DNA of 64,000 nt from Pseudomonadota bacterium (GCA_023426365.1 JAFAAW010000122.1:5550-69549), one strand, 5' to 3'. Positions 23,880 to 32,937 are shown, counted from the first letter of the stretch. The notes: a model not told the origin generated them from the letters alone. Translations and numbers: made by a program.

Positions 23880-25582
23880 TGGCGGAGGCATCCGATTCCC
23901 TGATCCTGATTGTCGAGGATTCGGCGACCCAGGCGCTCAAACTGCAGCATGTGCTGGAAAGCGAGGGCTTCCGCACGGTATGCGCCTTCTCGGGCGAGGA
24001 AGCGCTGGAACAGCTCAACCGCACCCTGCCCAATCTGATGATCGTCGATTATCACCTGCCGGGCATCCAGGGAGACGAACTGTGCCGCCAGGTCCACATG
24101 GACCTGACCACGCGCTCCATTCCCATCCTGATGCTGACCGCCGACGAAACCCAGGCAACGGAACTGCACGGCCTGGAATCGGGCGCCGATGATTTCGTCG
24201 CCAAGTCCGAGGATGTGGGCATCCTGCTGCTGCGCGTGCACAACCTGCTGCGCAAATCGCGCCAGGATTCCACGGTGCTGGATGTGGCGCGCTCGCTGTT
24301 CCGCCGCGCCCGCGTGCTGATCATCGACGACAGCTGCACCTATCGCGAGACCCTGGCGCAGGAACTGCGCGAGGAAGGCTGCGAGGTGGTGCAGGTCACC
24401 AGCGGCCCCGAGGGGTTGAGCCGTCTGGCGGAAAGCGATTACGACTGCGTGATGGTGGACATGGTGATGCCCGACATGGACGGCATCACCGTGTGCAAGG
24501 AGCTGTCGTCCTTGCGCAGCGACAGCGACGCGCCGCTGGTGGTGCTGATGCTGTCGGCCTACGAGAACAAGGAGAACGTCGCCCGCGCGCTCGAGGCCGG
24601 CGCCGACGACTTCATCGGCAAGTCCACCGAGATGAGCGTGCTGCGCGCCCGCCTGCGCGCGCTGCTGCGGCGCAAGTTCCTGCTGGAGCAGAACCAGCGC
24701 ATCATCGAGGAATTCCGCCTGCGCGAGATGGAGACCCTGCGCGCCAAGGCGGAGAAGGAGGCGGCCGAGGCCCGCGCCGCCCTGGCGGAGGGGCTGGCGC
24801 GCGCCAATGCCGAACTGGAGGAGGCCAACGCCAAGCTGCGCGAGACCCAGGTGCATCTGATCCAGTCGGAAAAGATGGCCTCGTTGGGTCAGTTGGTGGC
24901 GGGCATCGCGCACGAGATCAACAACCCGCTGTCCTTTGCGCTGTCCAACGTCTTCACCATCCAGTCGTGGCTGGGGGACGTGCTGGAGGAAACCGCGGAA
25001 TGCCTGGTGCCCGACGTGCGCTCGCGCCTGGACAAGGCGCGGTCGCGCGTGGTCGATACCGGCCAGGGCCTTGAACGCGTGCGCGAGTTGGTGGTCAAGC
25101 TGCGCACCTTCTCGCGCCTGGACGAAGGCGAGTTCAAGACCATCGACGTGCGCGAGGCCATCGATTCGGTGCTGCTGTTCCTGCGCCACAAGACCAGCGA
25201 CCGCATCGAGATTGTGCGCGAATACGGCGGCCAGAACGACCTAGCCTGCTTTGCCGGCCAGCTCAATCAGGTGCTGATGAACATCATCGCCAACGCGGTG
25301 GATGCCATCGACGGCAAGGGCACCATCGCCGTCCATACCGGCGTCGAGGAGGGCATGTTCCTCATCGCCGTGCGCGACAGCGGCTGCGGCATCCCGCCCG
25401 AGAACATGGAGCGCATTTTCGATCCGTTCTTCACCACCAAGCCGGTGGGGCAGGGAACGGGTCTGGGTCTTGCCATCACCTACAAGATCGTCCAGGCCCA
25501 TCAGGGACGTATCGAGGTTCGCAGCGATCCCGGCCAGGGGACCGAAATGCGCGTGCTCATTCCCATCGGGCTGAAGCCCTGA
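23879..25582 (+). CDS. Double-receiver histidine kinase (REC-REC-HisKA-HATPase)
   Basis: 567 residues. First receiver (about 8-125) with phospho-acceptor Asp57 in IVDYHLPG; second receiver (about 145-265) with VMVDMVMPDMDG; a long charged coiled coil (about 275-335); HisKA with SLGQLVAGIAHEINNPLSFALSN; HATPase with NQVLMNIIANAVDAI, VRDSGCGIPPENMERIFDPFFTTKPVGQGTGLGLAI. No membrane helix. Two receivers at the N-terminus mean the kinase is itself an output of phosphotransfer, probably from the adjacent CheA. It takes the position where Wsp operons have the WspR diguanylate cyclase; no GGDEF domain is present. It starts in a TGATG overlap with cheB. Confidence 0.9.
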   Translation: MAEASDSLILIVEDSATQALKLQHVLESEGFRTVCAFSGEEALEQLNRTLPNLMIVDYHLPGIQGDELCRQVHMDLTTRSIPILMLTADETQATELHGLESGADDFVAKSEDVGILLLRVHNLLRKSRQDSTVLDVARSLFRRARVLIIDDSCTYRETLAQELREEGCEVVQVTSGPEGLSRLAESDYDCVMVDMVMPDMDGITVCKELSSLRSDSDAPLVVLMLSAYENKENVARALEAGADDFIGKSTEMSVLRARLRALLRRKFLLEQNQRIIEEFRLREMETLRAKAEKEAAEARAALAEGLARANAELEEANAKLRETQVHLIQSEKMASLGQLVAGIAHEINNPLSFALSNVFTIQSWLGDVLEETAECLVPDVRSRLDKARSRVVDTGQGLERVRELVVKLRTFSRLDEGEFKTIDVREAIDSVLLFLRHKTSDRIEIVREYGGQNDLACFAGQLNQVLMNIIANAVDAIDGKGTIAVHTGVEEGMFLIAVRDSGCGIPPENMERIFDPFFTTKPVGQGTGLGLAITYKIVQAHQGRIEVRSDPGQGTEMRVLIPIGLKP

Positions 25583-25604
25583 GACGGCCGAGAGGAGAGG
25601 ATCC

Positions 25605-27203
25605 ATGGCCCTGAAGCCCGGCAAGGAAAGCGTTCTGGTCGTCGATGACGAACCGCAGATCCTGACCGCCATCACCGATCTGCTCGAGGACGAGTTCGCC
25701 GTCTGGACGGCCAGCGATGGCGAAACCGCCCTCAAGATCCTGGAATTGCAGGAGATGGCGGTCATCCTGTCGGACCAGCGCATGCCCGGCATGTCGGGCG
25801 CGGAATTCCTGGGTGCCGCGCGTGAGGTGTCGGACGCCACCCGTGTCCTGGTCACCGGCTATTCGGACCTGGATGCCCTGGTCAAGGCGGTCAATCTGGG
25901 GCAGATCCACGCCTATCTGTCCAAGCCGTGGAACCCGTTGGAACTCAAGGTGGTGGTGCGCACCGCCGCCGATCGCTGGCGGCTGGGCCGCACGCTGGAA
26001 CACGAACGCAACCTGTTGCGCGCGCTGATGGACAACGTGCCCGATGCCATCTTCTTCAAGGATCGCACCTTGCACTTCACCCGCGTCAACCCGGCCCAGG
26101 CCGAATTGCTGGGGGTGTCCGGGTCGCACGAGGTGGTGGGACACATGCTGGGCGATCTGGTGCCGGCCGAGCGCGCCACCTTGATCGAGGAACAGGAACG
26201 CGACATCGTCGAGCGCGGCGTGGCGGTGGTGGACCGGGTGGAATCCGTGCTGGACTCCCATGGCGCGGCATCGTGGTTCTCCATCACCAAGGTGCCGATC
26301 CGCGATCACGGCCAGGTGGTCGGCCTGGTGGGAATCGCGCGCGACATCACCAAGCGCAAGCAGGCGGAGGATTACCTGCGCCGCGCCCACGAGGAACTGC
26401 AAAAGGCGGTGGAGGAGCGGACGCGCTGGCTGCGTCAGGAGATCCGCCGCCGCAGCCAGGCCGAGGACCAGGCCCGCGCCGCCCGCGACGCGGCCGAGGC
26501 GGCCAGCCGGGCCAAGACCATCTTCCTGGCCAATATGAGCCACGAACTGCGCACCCCGCTCAACGCCATCATCGGTTTCGCCGAGTTGGCGGAAACCCTG
26601 ATGGACGAACGCGAGGGCGAGCGTTTCAGCGGCTATCTGGCCAACATCACCGAATCCGCCCACCATCTGCTCAGGGTCATCAACGATATCCTCGATGTTT
26701 CGCGCATCGAGGTGGGCAAGGTCACCCTGCGCGAGGAAGAGGTGGACGTGGCCGAGGTGATCCAGGCCGCTATGCGTCTGGTCGGCCATGTGGCTGGCGC
26801 CAAGAACCAGACGCTGGCACTGCGCATGGCCGACCGCTTTCCCCGGCTGCGTGCCGACGAGCGCCTGCTCAAGCAAATCCTGCTCAACATCATTTCCAAC
26901 GCCACCAAGTTCACGCCCGAAGGTGGCCATGTGGCGGTCAGCGCCGAACTGGCGGACGGCCGCATCAAGATCACCATCGAGGATGACGGCGTCGGCATCG
27001 CCCTCCAGGATATCCCCCTGGTGCTGCAACCGTTCGGGCAGGCGGAAAACACGCTGACGCCCAAGCACGAAGGAACCGGTCTCGGCCTGCCGCTGGCCAA
27101 GGGCTTCATGGAACTGCATGGCGGCGATCTGCGGCTGGAATCCGAGGCCGGCAAGGGAACCAGGGTCAGCCTGCATTTCCCCTCCGACCGCACGGTGGGA
27201 TAA
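25605..27203 (+). CDS. Receiver-PAS-histidine kinase (REC-PAS-HisKA-HATPase)
   Basis: 532 residues. Receiver (about 9-122) of RpfG-like type with phospho-acceptor Asp57 in LSDQRMPGMSG and Lys in LSKPW; PAS domain (about 140-262: LLRALMDNVPDAIFFKDRTLHFTRVNPAQAELLG ... DITKRKQAEDYLR); coiled coil; HisKA with FLANMSHELRTPLNAIIGFAELAE; HATPase with LLNIISNATKFTPEGG, EDDGVGI and HEGTGLGLPLAKGF. A GAGAGGAGAGG ribosome binding site lies 22 nt after the preceding gene. It is the last gene of the operon. A second receiver-headed kinase suggests a branched or serial phosphorelay; its own final target is not in the window. Confidence 0.9.
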   Translation: MALKPGKESVLVVDDEPQILTAITDLLEDEFAVWTASDGETALKILELQEMAVILSDQRMPGMSGAEFLGAAREVSDATRVLVTGYSDLDALVKAVNLGQIHAYLSKPWNPLELKVVVRTAADRWRLGRTLEHERNLLRALMDNVPDAIFFKDRTLHFTRVNPAQAELLGVSGSHEVVGHMLGDLVPAERATLIEEQERDIVERGVAVVDRVESVLDSHGAASWFSITKVPIRDHGQVVGLVGIARDITKRKQAEDYLRRAHEELQKAVEERTRWLRQEIRRRSQAEDQARAARDAAEAASRAKTIFLANMSHELRTPLNAIIGFAELAETLMDEREGERFSGYLANITESAHHLLRVINDILDVSRIEVGKVTLREEEVDVAEVIQAAMRLVGHVAGAKNQTLALRMADRFPRLRADERLLKQILLNIISNATKFTPEGGHVAVSAELADGRIKITIEDDGVGIALQDIPLVLQPFGQAENTLTPKHEGTGLGLPLAKGFMELHGGDLRLESEAGKGTRVSLHFPSDRTVG

Positions 27204-27497
27204 GAGCCGCACGCGCCACCACGGCGCAGGCTGGCTTGGTTTCGCTCATCCGCCGGGCGCGCGCGACCGCGCTTGGCGGCCGCGTCAATGGCGGCAGATC
27301 GCGGTTGTGCGCCAGATTGAGCGCTCGCCGCTCTTGCCGCTCGCCCGCCGCCCGCAAGGGCGCCGCGCTTTCCTGCCCCAATCCCTCACATCAGCGGGGG
27401 ACGGTGGGAAAAGGGCAGGGTGGGCAGGTGGGCGCGGCCGCACCCGCACCCGCACCCGCGCGTCCACCTGCGTGCCGCTTTGATTACGTTTTGTTCC

Positions 27498-27701
27498 CTA
27501 GCTGACGACGACCTGATCCTTTGACCAGCGCCGCGACAGCGCGTTGGGCAGGCGGCACCATTCCTCGAACCGGCGCAGGGCGTCGGCCTCGGCGCGCTTG
27601 CGATTGATGCGGCCCACATAGGTGATGCTCATCTCGGTCGGGCCGTCGGCAAGACGGCCATCGGTGGAAAAGGCGAAGCGAAGGGGGGCGCTCATGGGCA
27701 T
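27498..27701 (-). CDS. Small hypothetical protein downstream of lexA (67 aa)
   Basis: The protein starts MPMSAPLRFAFSTDGRLAD and continues with a basic, aromatic segment (EMSITYVGRINRKRAEADALRRFEEWCRLPNALSRRWSKDQ). Composition and codon use look like a real gene, and it follows lexA after 41 nt on the same strand, so it may share the SOS-controlled transcript. I recognise no family. The 294-bp region between it and the kinase at 27203 contains no gene I can support. Confidence 0.6.
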   Translation of the reverse strand: MPMSAPLRFAFSTDGRLADGPTEMSITYVGRINRKRAEADALRRFEEWCRLPNALSRRWSKDQVVVS

Positions 27702-27742
27702 GGGGGCCTCCGGTCAAGCAGGTTTGAAACGGCTGGTTTGGC

Positions 27743-28441
27743 TCAGTATTGGCGCAGCAGGCCGATCAGGCGGCCCTGCACCTTGACCCGATCCGGCGGG
27801 AAAATCCGGGTCTCGTACTTCTTGTTGGCGGGTTCCAGGGCGATGGATGCCCCCTTGCGGCGCAGCCGCTTCAGGGTTGCCTCCTGGTCGTCCACCAGGG
27901 CGACGACGATGGTCCCGGCCTCGGCGGTGTCGCACCGGCGGATCACCACCGTGTCGCCGTCCAGAATGCCGGCGTCGATCATGGAATCGCCTTCCACCGA
28001 CAGGGCGTAATGCTCGCCCGATCCCAGCATGGCGGCCGGAACCTCGATGGTGGAGGAATGATCGCGCAGCGCCTCGATCGGGGTGCCGGCGGCGATCTTG
28101 CCGTAAAGCGGCAGGGTCACCGCATCGGCATTGGAAGCCACCTGCGAGGCGCCGGCCAGCGTGTTGAAGCTGCCCTGAATGACCGTGGGCGAGAAGCGCG
28201 CGGAGGGGGCGGGCAGGGCGTCGATGTTCTCGGGCAGCTTGACCACTTCCAGCGCGCGGGCGCGGTGGGCAAGGCGGCGGATGAAGCCGCGTTCCTCAAG
28301 CCCGGTGATGAGGCGATGGATGCCCGACTTCGACTTGAGGTCCAAGGCATCCTTCATCTCGTCGAACGAGGGCGAGATGCCGGTGGCGCGCAGGCGCTGG
28401 TCGATGAACATCAGCAGTTCGTACTGCTTGCGGGTCAGCAT
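27743..28441 (-). CDS. lexA: LexA repressor
   Basis: 232 residues. N-terminal winged helix-turn-helix MLTRKQYELLMFIDQRLRATGISPSFDEMKDALDLKSKSGIHRLI; self-cleavage site Ala118-Gly119 in GKIAAGTP; catalytic Ser153 (VEGDSMIDAG) and Lys191 (EATLKRLRR), as in the S24 peptidase domain. It represses SOS genes and cleaves itself when RecA is activated. An alphaproteobacterial SOS box lies 60 nt upstream, so it is autoregulated. It ends RLIGLLRQY, a common form in this class. Confidence 0.97.
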   Translation of the reverse strand: MLTRKQYELLMFIDQRLRATGISPSFDEMKDALDLKSKSGIHRLITGLEERGFIRRLAHRARALEVVKLPENIDALPAPSARFSPTVIQGSFNTLAGASQVASNADAVTLPLYGKIAAGTPIEALRDHSSTIEVPAAMLGSGEHYALSVEGDSMIDAGILDGDTVVIRRCDTAEAGTIVVALVDDQEATLKRLRRKGASIALEPANKKYETRIFPPDRVKVQGRLIGLLRQY

Positions 28442-28500
28442 GTGGGCAACTCCCCCGGCCAGGCCGCAGAACGCGGAACAAAGGTGAAACCGTTGCCCAC

Positions 28501-28515
28501 GTTCTATGCCTGTTC
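28501..28515. promoter_or_regulatory. SOS box (alphaproteobacterial LexA operator)
   Basis: GTTCTATGCCTGTTC is an exact match to the direct repeat GTTC-N7-GTTC bound by alphaproteobacterial LexA. It lies between the moeA stop and the lexA start, 60 nt before lexA, consistent with autorepression. Confidence 0.88.
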
Positions 28516-28545
28516 CTATGCCCCGTCAAGCGGATTTGTGCGGAC

Positions 28546-29745
28546 CTATACCCCTTCGGGCAAGGCGATCACCGCGACCGTGTCGCCGGCCTTGGCCGCC
28601 GGCGCGTGGGGCGGGCGGATCACCAGGCCGGTGGCGGCGGCCAGCCCCGAGACCACCGCCGAATCCTGGCGGGTATGCGGGGTCGCCAGCAGCCGGCCTT
28701 CGCCATCGCGGTCCAGCCGGGCGCGCATATATTCCTGTCGGGCGTCGTTGGCGCGCAGATCCGCCGTCAGCGCCGCCTGCTGGATCGGCAGGCCGCCGCC
28801 CAGGCCCTGCATCGCGCGCAGCATGGGCACCAGGAACACATAGGCGCACACCATGGCAGAAACCGGATTGCCGGGCAGGCCGAGGACGGGCACGTTTCTG
28901 AGCGCGCCGAACATCAGCGGCTTGCCCGGGCGCATGGCGATCTTCCAGAAATCCAGCGCCATGCCATGGTCGGCCAGCACGTCCTGGACCAGATCGTAAT
29001 CGCCCACCGAGGCGCCGCCCGACGTCACCAGAAGGTCGCACCCGGCGGCGGCGGCCACCATGGCATCAAGCGAGTCGCGGCTGTCGCGGGCGATGCCCAG
29101 TTGCACGGCCTCGCCGCCCATGGCGGTGACCAGCGCGGCCAGCCCGGGGCCGTTGGAGGATGCCAGTTGCGCCGCCCCCATGGGTTCGCCGGGCATGGCG
29201 ATCTCGTCGCCGGTGGACAGAACGGCCACGCGGGGACGGCGGCGGACCAGCAGCCAGGGAACGTTCATGGCGGCCGCCAGGGCGATCTGGCGCGGCCCCA
29301 TCACGGTGCCGGCGGCCAGTCCGGCCTGACCGGGAAGAAAGTCCAATCCGCGAACGCGCACGTGGCGGCCGGGCGCGGTGGCGGCGTTGATCTGTACCGC
29401 CTCGCCCTCGCGCACGGTGTCTTCCTGCATCACCACGGCGTCGGCGCCGGCCGGAATGGGGGCGCCGGTAAAGATGCGCACCGCCTGGCCCGCGGCTACC
29501 GTCCCGGCAAAGGGGTGGCCTGCGGCCGATTGGCCGATCACGGCCAGGCGCGCGGGCTGGGCCACGTCGGCGGCACGCACGGCGTAGCCGTCCATGGCCG
29601 ACACGTCCAGCGGCGGATGGGCGACGCGGGCCGCAACATCTTCGGCCAGTACCCGCCCCAGCGCGGACGGCAGGGGCACCATCTCGGGCGCGGTCGGCCG
29701 GCAGCCTGCCAGCACCCGCTCCAGTGCGACTTCTACGGAAATCAT
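28546..29745 (-). CDS. moeA: Molybdopterin molybdenumtransferase MoeA
   Basis: 399 residues, normal length. Typical blocks: PLDVSAMDGYAV, IFTGAPIPAGADAVVMQED, RVAVLSTGDEI, GGASVGDYDLVQ, and LPGNPVSAMV. MoeA inserts molybdate into adenylylated molybdopterin in the last step of Mo-cofactor synthesis. The start ATG overlaps the moaC stop (29742-29745), so the two are translationally coupled. Molybdenum enzymes, but not nitrogenase, use this cofactor. Confidence 0.96.
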   Translation of the reverse strand: MISVEVALERVLAGCRPTAPEMVPLPSALGRVLAEDVAARVAHPPLDVSAMDGYAVRAADVAQPARLAVIGQSAAGHPFAGTVAAGQAVRIFTGAPIPAGADAVVMQEDTVREGEAVQINAATAPGRHVRVRGLDFLPGQAGLAAGTVMGPRQIALAAAMNVPWLLVRRRPRVAVLSTGDEIAMPGEPMGAAQLASSNGPGLAALVTAMGGEAVQLGIARDSRDSLDAMVAAAAGCDLLVTSGGASVGDYDLVQDVLADHGMALDFWKIAMRPGKPLMFGALRNVPVLGLPGNPVSAMVCAYVFLVPMLRAMQGLGGGLPIQQAALTADLRANDARQEYMRARLDRDGEGRLLATPHTRQDSAVVSGLAAATGLVIRPPHAPAAKAGDTVAVIALPEGV

Positions 29746-30233
29746 CCCCGGACCTCGTCCCCGGCTTGGTAGACGCCCGACTTGCCGCCGGACTTGTGCA
29801 CCAGATGGATGTCGGTGATGCGCATGGATTTGTCCACGGCCTTGACCATGTCATAGACGGTCAGCGCCGCCACCGACACGGCGGTCAGCGCCTCCATCTC
29901 GACGCCGGTCTGTCCCCGGAGCTTGCAGGTGGCCTCGATGGTTACCGCGTTGTCCTCCGGCGCCAGCGCCAGGTCGACCTTGACCGAGGTCAGCGCCAGC
30001 GGGTGGCACAGCGGGATCAGGTCGGGGGTGCGCTTTGCGCCCATGATGCCGGCCAATTGCGCCACCGCCAACACGTCGCCCTTCTTCAGCCCGCGCGCCT
30101 GGATCAGCGCCATGGTCTGCGGCGCCATCAGCACCTTGCCGCGCGCCACCGCCACACGCTCGGTCCCGGCCTTGTCTGAGACGTCCACCATCACCGCGTT
30201 GCCCTCGGTGTCGAAGTGGGTCAGGTCGGCCAT
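29742..30233 (-). CDS. moaC: Cyclic pyranopterin monophosphate synthase MoaC
   Basis: 163 residues starting MADLTHFDTEGNAVMVDVSDKAGTER, with GIMGAKRTPDLIPLCHPL, TGVEMEALTAVSVAALTVYDM and DKSMRITDIHLVHKSGGKSG, all signature MoaC blocks. It makes cyclic pyranopterin monophosphate in Mo-cofactor synthesis. The start is the ATG at 30233, which shares its A with the trpC stop; a longer reading upstream would lie within trpC. Part of the trpGDC-moaC-moeA unit. Confidence 0.96.
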   Translation of the reverse strand: MADLTHFDTEGNAVMVDVSDKAGTERVAVARGKVLMAPQTMALIQARGLKKGDVLAVAQLAGIMGAKRTPDLIPLCHPLALTSVKVDLALAPEDNAVTIEATCKLRGQTGVEMEALTAVSVAALTVYDMVKAVDKSMRITDIHLVHKSGGKSGVYQAGDEVRG

Positions 30234-31060
30234 CAGGCCTTGGCCTCCATGTTGGCGCCGCCACCGACCAGCAGAACGCGGGTGGCAAGTTCCACGTCCG
30301 CGCGCTTCATCAGCGATTCGCCGATCAGGAAGCGGCGCGCGCCGGCTGCGACCATGCGCTTGATGTCGACCGGGCTTTCGATGCCGCTTTCGCACACGAT
30401 ATGGCGGTCGGCCGGAACCATGGGGGCCAGCCGCTCGGTGGTGGACAGATCGGTCTTCATGACCCGGAGGTCGCGGTTGTTGATGCCGATCAGCGGCGAT
30501 TTGAGCTTCAGCGCGCGCTCCATCTCGGCCTCGTCATGGACTTCCAGCAGAACGTCCATGCCATAGCCCAGGGCGATGCCTTCCATGTTGGCCAGCTCGG
30601 CATCGTCCAGCGCGCCGACGATCAGCAAGATGCAATCGGCGCCCAGGGCGCGGGCTTCGACCACCTGGTAGGGATCGACCATGAAATCCTTGCGGATCAC
30701 CGGCAGTTCGCAGGCCGAGCGGGCCTCGCCCAGATCGGCGTCCGAGCCTTGGAAGAACTTCTGGTCGGTCAGCACCGACAGGCAGGCGGCCCCGCCGCGC
30801 GCATAGCCCCGAGCCAGTTGGGACGGCTTGAAATCGGGGCGGATCAGGCCGGCCGAAGGCGACGCCTTCTTGATCTCGGCGATCAGGCCCAGGCCGGTGG
30901 TTTCCACCTTGTGGGTCAGCGCGGCGGCGAAACCGCGCGGCGGCGCCTGGTCCTGGGCGCGCTTCAACAATTCCTGGATGGGGCGGCGGTTCTTGCTTTC
31001 GGCGACCTGACGGCGCTTTTCGTCGCAGATGCGGTCCAGAATGGTGCCGGTCACGTTCAA
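30233..31060 (-). CDS. trpC: Indole-3-glycerol phosphate synthase
   Basis: 275 residues, a single-domain TrpC (no fused TrpF). Key segments: LIAEIKKASPSAGLIRPDF (substrate Lys and phosphate loop), ARGGAACLSVLTDQKFFQG, PVIRKDFMVDPYQV, LLEVHDEAEMERAL, GINNRDLRVMKTDLSTTERL and CESGI. It closes the indole ring in tryptophan synthesis. The ATG overlaps trpD by 4 nt. Confidence 0.97.
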   Translation of the reverse strand: MNVTGTILDRICDEKRRQVAESKNRRPIQELLKRAQDQAPPRGFAAALTHKVETTGLGLIAEIKKASPSAGLIRPDFKPSQLARGYARGGAACLSVLTDQKFFQGSDADLGEARSACELPVIRKDFMVDPYQVVEARALGADCILLIVGALDDAELANMEGIALGYGMDVLLEVHDEAEMERALKLKSPLIGINNRDLRVMKTDLSTTERLAPMVPADRHIVCESGIESPVDIKRMVAAGARRFLIGESLMKRADVELATRVLLVGGGANMEAKA

Positions 31061-32112
31061 ACCTCCCGATTGGTGATGGCGACCATGCGATCCAGCGTCG
31101 CCAACGCCTTGCCCGAATCGATGCTCTCGGCGGCCAGGGCGACGCCTTGGCCCAGCTCGGCCGCCTTGCCGGCCACCACCAGCGCGGCGGCGGCGTTCAG
31201 CAACACGATGTCACGATAGGCCCCCTGGGCGCCACCCAGCAGGGCGCGCAGCGCGGCGGCGTTGACGCTGGCGTCGCCGCCCTTGAGGTCGGCGGCGGTG
31301 GCCCGCTTGAGGCCGCAATCCTCGGGGCGCACCTCGAACAGGGTGACCTTGCCGTCCTTCCATTCGCCCACCAGGGTGGGACCGGTGGTGGTCAGCTCGT
31401 CCAGGCCGTCAGAACCATGCACCACCCAGGCGCGCTCGGCCCCCAGGCGGCCCAGCACGTTGGCCATGGGTTCCACCCACTGGCTGGCGAACACGCCCAT
31501 GAGCTGAAGGCTGGTGCGCGCCGGATTGGCGAGCGGCCCGAGCAGGTTGAAGATGGTGCGGGTGCCCAACTCGACGCGCGGGCCGGCCACGTGGCGCATG
31601 GCGTTATGATGGCGCGGCGCCATCAGGAAGCCGATGTTGTTCTCCCACAGGCTTTCCTTCACCAGCGCCATGTCCGCATCGATCTTGACGCCCAGCGCGG
31701 TCAGGACGTCGGCCGAGCCGGATTTGGACGACAGCGCGCGGTTGCCGTGCTTGGCGACGGGCACGCCCGCACCCGCCAGCACGAAGGCGGCGGCGGTCGA
31801 GATGTTGTAGGTGCCCGAACCGTCGCCGCCGGTGCCGCAGGTGTCGATGGCGCCGGCCGGCGCTTCCACCGGCAGGGCCTTGGCGCGCATGATGCGGGCG
31901 GCGCCGGTGATCTCGTCCACCGTCTCGCCGCGCACGCGCAGCGCCATCAGCAGGCCGCCGATCTGGGCCGGGGTGGCGTCGCCCGACATGATGACCTCGA
32001 ACACCTCTTCGGCCTGGTCCTCGGACATGGCGTGGCCGATGGCGACGCGGCCCAGCACCTCTTTCATCAGGGCCAGCGAGGCAGGGGCGGGAGCGGGGGA
32101 GGCGGTGGTCAT
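31057..32112 (-). CDS. trpD: Anthranilate phosphoribosyltransferase
   Basis: 351 residues. Conserved GTGGDGSGTYNISTAAAFVLAGAGVPVAKHGNRALSSKSGSADVL (glycine-rich and KHGNR motifs), HHNAMRHVAGPRVELGTRTIFNLLGPLANPA, and VVHGSDGLDELTTTGPT. It transfers phosphoribose to anthranilate. I start at ATG 32112 (MTTASPAPAPASLAL), which overlaps the trpG stop; an ATG 30 nt earlier lies inside trpG. The poorly conserved first 15 residues are low-complexity. Confidence 0.96.
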   Translation of the reverse strand: MTTASPAPAPASLALMKEVLGRVAIGHAMSEDQAEEVFEVIMSGDATPAQIGGLLMALRVRGETVDEITGAARIMRAKALPVEAPAGAIDTCGTGGDGSGTYNISTAAAFVLAGAGVPVAKHGNRALSSKSGSADVLTALGVKIDADMALVKESLWENNIGFLMAPRHHNAMRHVAGPRVELGTRTIFNLLGPLANPARTSLQLMGVFASQWVEPMANVLGRLGAERAWVVHGSDGLDELTTTGPTLVGEWKDGKVTLFEVRPEDCGLKRATAADLKGGDASVNAAALRALLGGAQGAYRDIVLLNAAAALVVAGKAAELGQGVALAAESIDSGKALATLDRMVAITNREV

Positions 32113-32705
32113 CAGGCGACGGTTCCCTTGTACATGCGGCACAGGTCGAGGAAGTTCTGCAGCATCTTATGGCCGTGTTCGGTCTCGATGCTCTCGGGGT
32201 GGAACTGCACCCCCCACACCGGGATGCCGCGCCCGGCCAGCCCCATGATCAGGCCGTCCTGGGTCCAGGCGGTGACGGTCAGGCTGGGCGGCAGGGTCTC
32301 GCGTTCCACCACCAGCGAATGATAGCGGGTGGCGCGGAACGGCGACGGCAGGCCGGCGAAGATGCCGGTGCCGTCGTGGAAGATGTCGTCCACCTTGCCG
32401 TGCATGGGCTGGGGGGCGCGGATCACCCGGCCGCCAAAGGCCTGGCCCATGGATTGTTCGCCCAGGCAGACGCCGAACATGGGCACCTTGCCGGCGGCGG
32501 CCTTGATCAGGTCCAGGCAGATGCCAGCCTTGTCGGGGTCGCACGGGCCGGGGGAAATGACGATGCCTTCCGGCTTCAACGCCAACGCTTCATCCACGCT
32601 GATCGCGTCGTTGCGGACCACCTTCACCTCGGCGCCCAACTCGCCCAGGTAGTGCCACAGGTTGTAGGTGAAGCTGTCGTAGTTATCCACGAGCAGAAAA
32701 GACAT
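32112..32705 (-). CDS. trpG: Anthranilate synthase glutamine amidotransferase subunit
   Basis: 197 residues, class I glutamine amidotransferase. Start FLLVDNYDSFTYNLWHYLGELG is typical of TrpG/PabA. The nucleophile Cys is in GVCLGEQSMGQAFGG (Glu follows where E. coli has His), and the His-Glu pair is in FHPESIETEHG. It supplies ammonia from glutamine to TrpE, which is not in the window. It is the first gene of the trpGDC unit here; a longer upstream gap suggests its own promoter. Confidence 0.96.
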   Translation of the reverse strand: MSFLLVDNYDSFTYNLWHYLGELGAEVKVVRNDAISVDEALALKPEGIVISPGPCDPDKAGICLDLIKAAAGKVPMFGVCLGEQSMGQAFGGRVIRAPQPMHGKVDDIFHDGTGIFAGLPSPFRATRYHSLVVERETLPPSLTVTAWTQDGLIMGLAGRGIPVWGVQFHPESIETEHGHKMLQNFLDLCRMYKGTVA

Positions 32706-32876
32706 GGCGCAGGCCGCCCCGGCAATGGATCAGGGGCGAAGAATGCAGGCCACGCCCGTGGGCGTCAAGCGGGCGAACGCAAAGCGGCCGGCCGCTGTCC
32801 GCTTGATGATGGGCGGCCGGGCGCGCAGCCGCAACGGCGCGATGCGGTGGCGGGGCGGAAAACGCCGACAGGGGGC

Positions 32877-32903
32877 TTGACCTTCCAGTGACTGGAAGGT
32901 CAA
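32877..32903 (+). promoter_or_regulatory. CueR-type operator/promoter of copA
   Basis: A -35 like TTGACC is followed by the dyad ACCTTCC-N7-GGAAGGT, the sequence bound by CueR-family regulators inside long-spacer promoters. A weak -10 (AATTCT, 32902-32907) stands 19 bp after the -35. It lies 35 nt before copA. The same element occurs before copZ. Confidence 0.82.
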
Positions 32904-32937
32904 TTCTTCATAGGGTCGCATCAAGGAGGCCCCCGCC

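Noticed and set aside
20170..25189. Long minus-strand open frames opposite cheA, cheB and the double-receiver kinase
   Set aside because: Antisense artefacts of third-position GC bias; the plus-strand products have complete domain sets and overlapping start/stop codons.
27428..27466. Three tandem copies of CACCCG and a plus-strand frame over 27236-27505
   Set aside because: The repeat is too short to be a functional array, and the frame gives a Pro/Ala/Arg-rich product without start signal. I leave 27204-27497 as non-coding.
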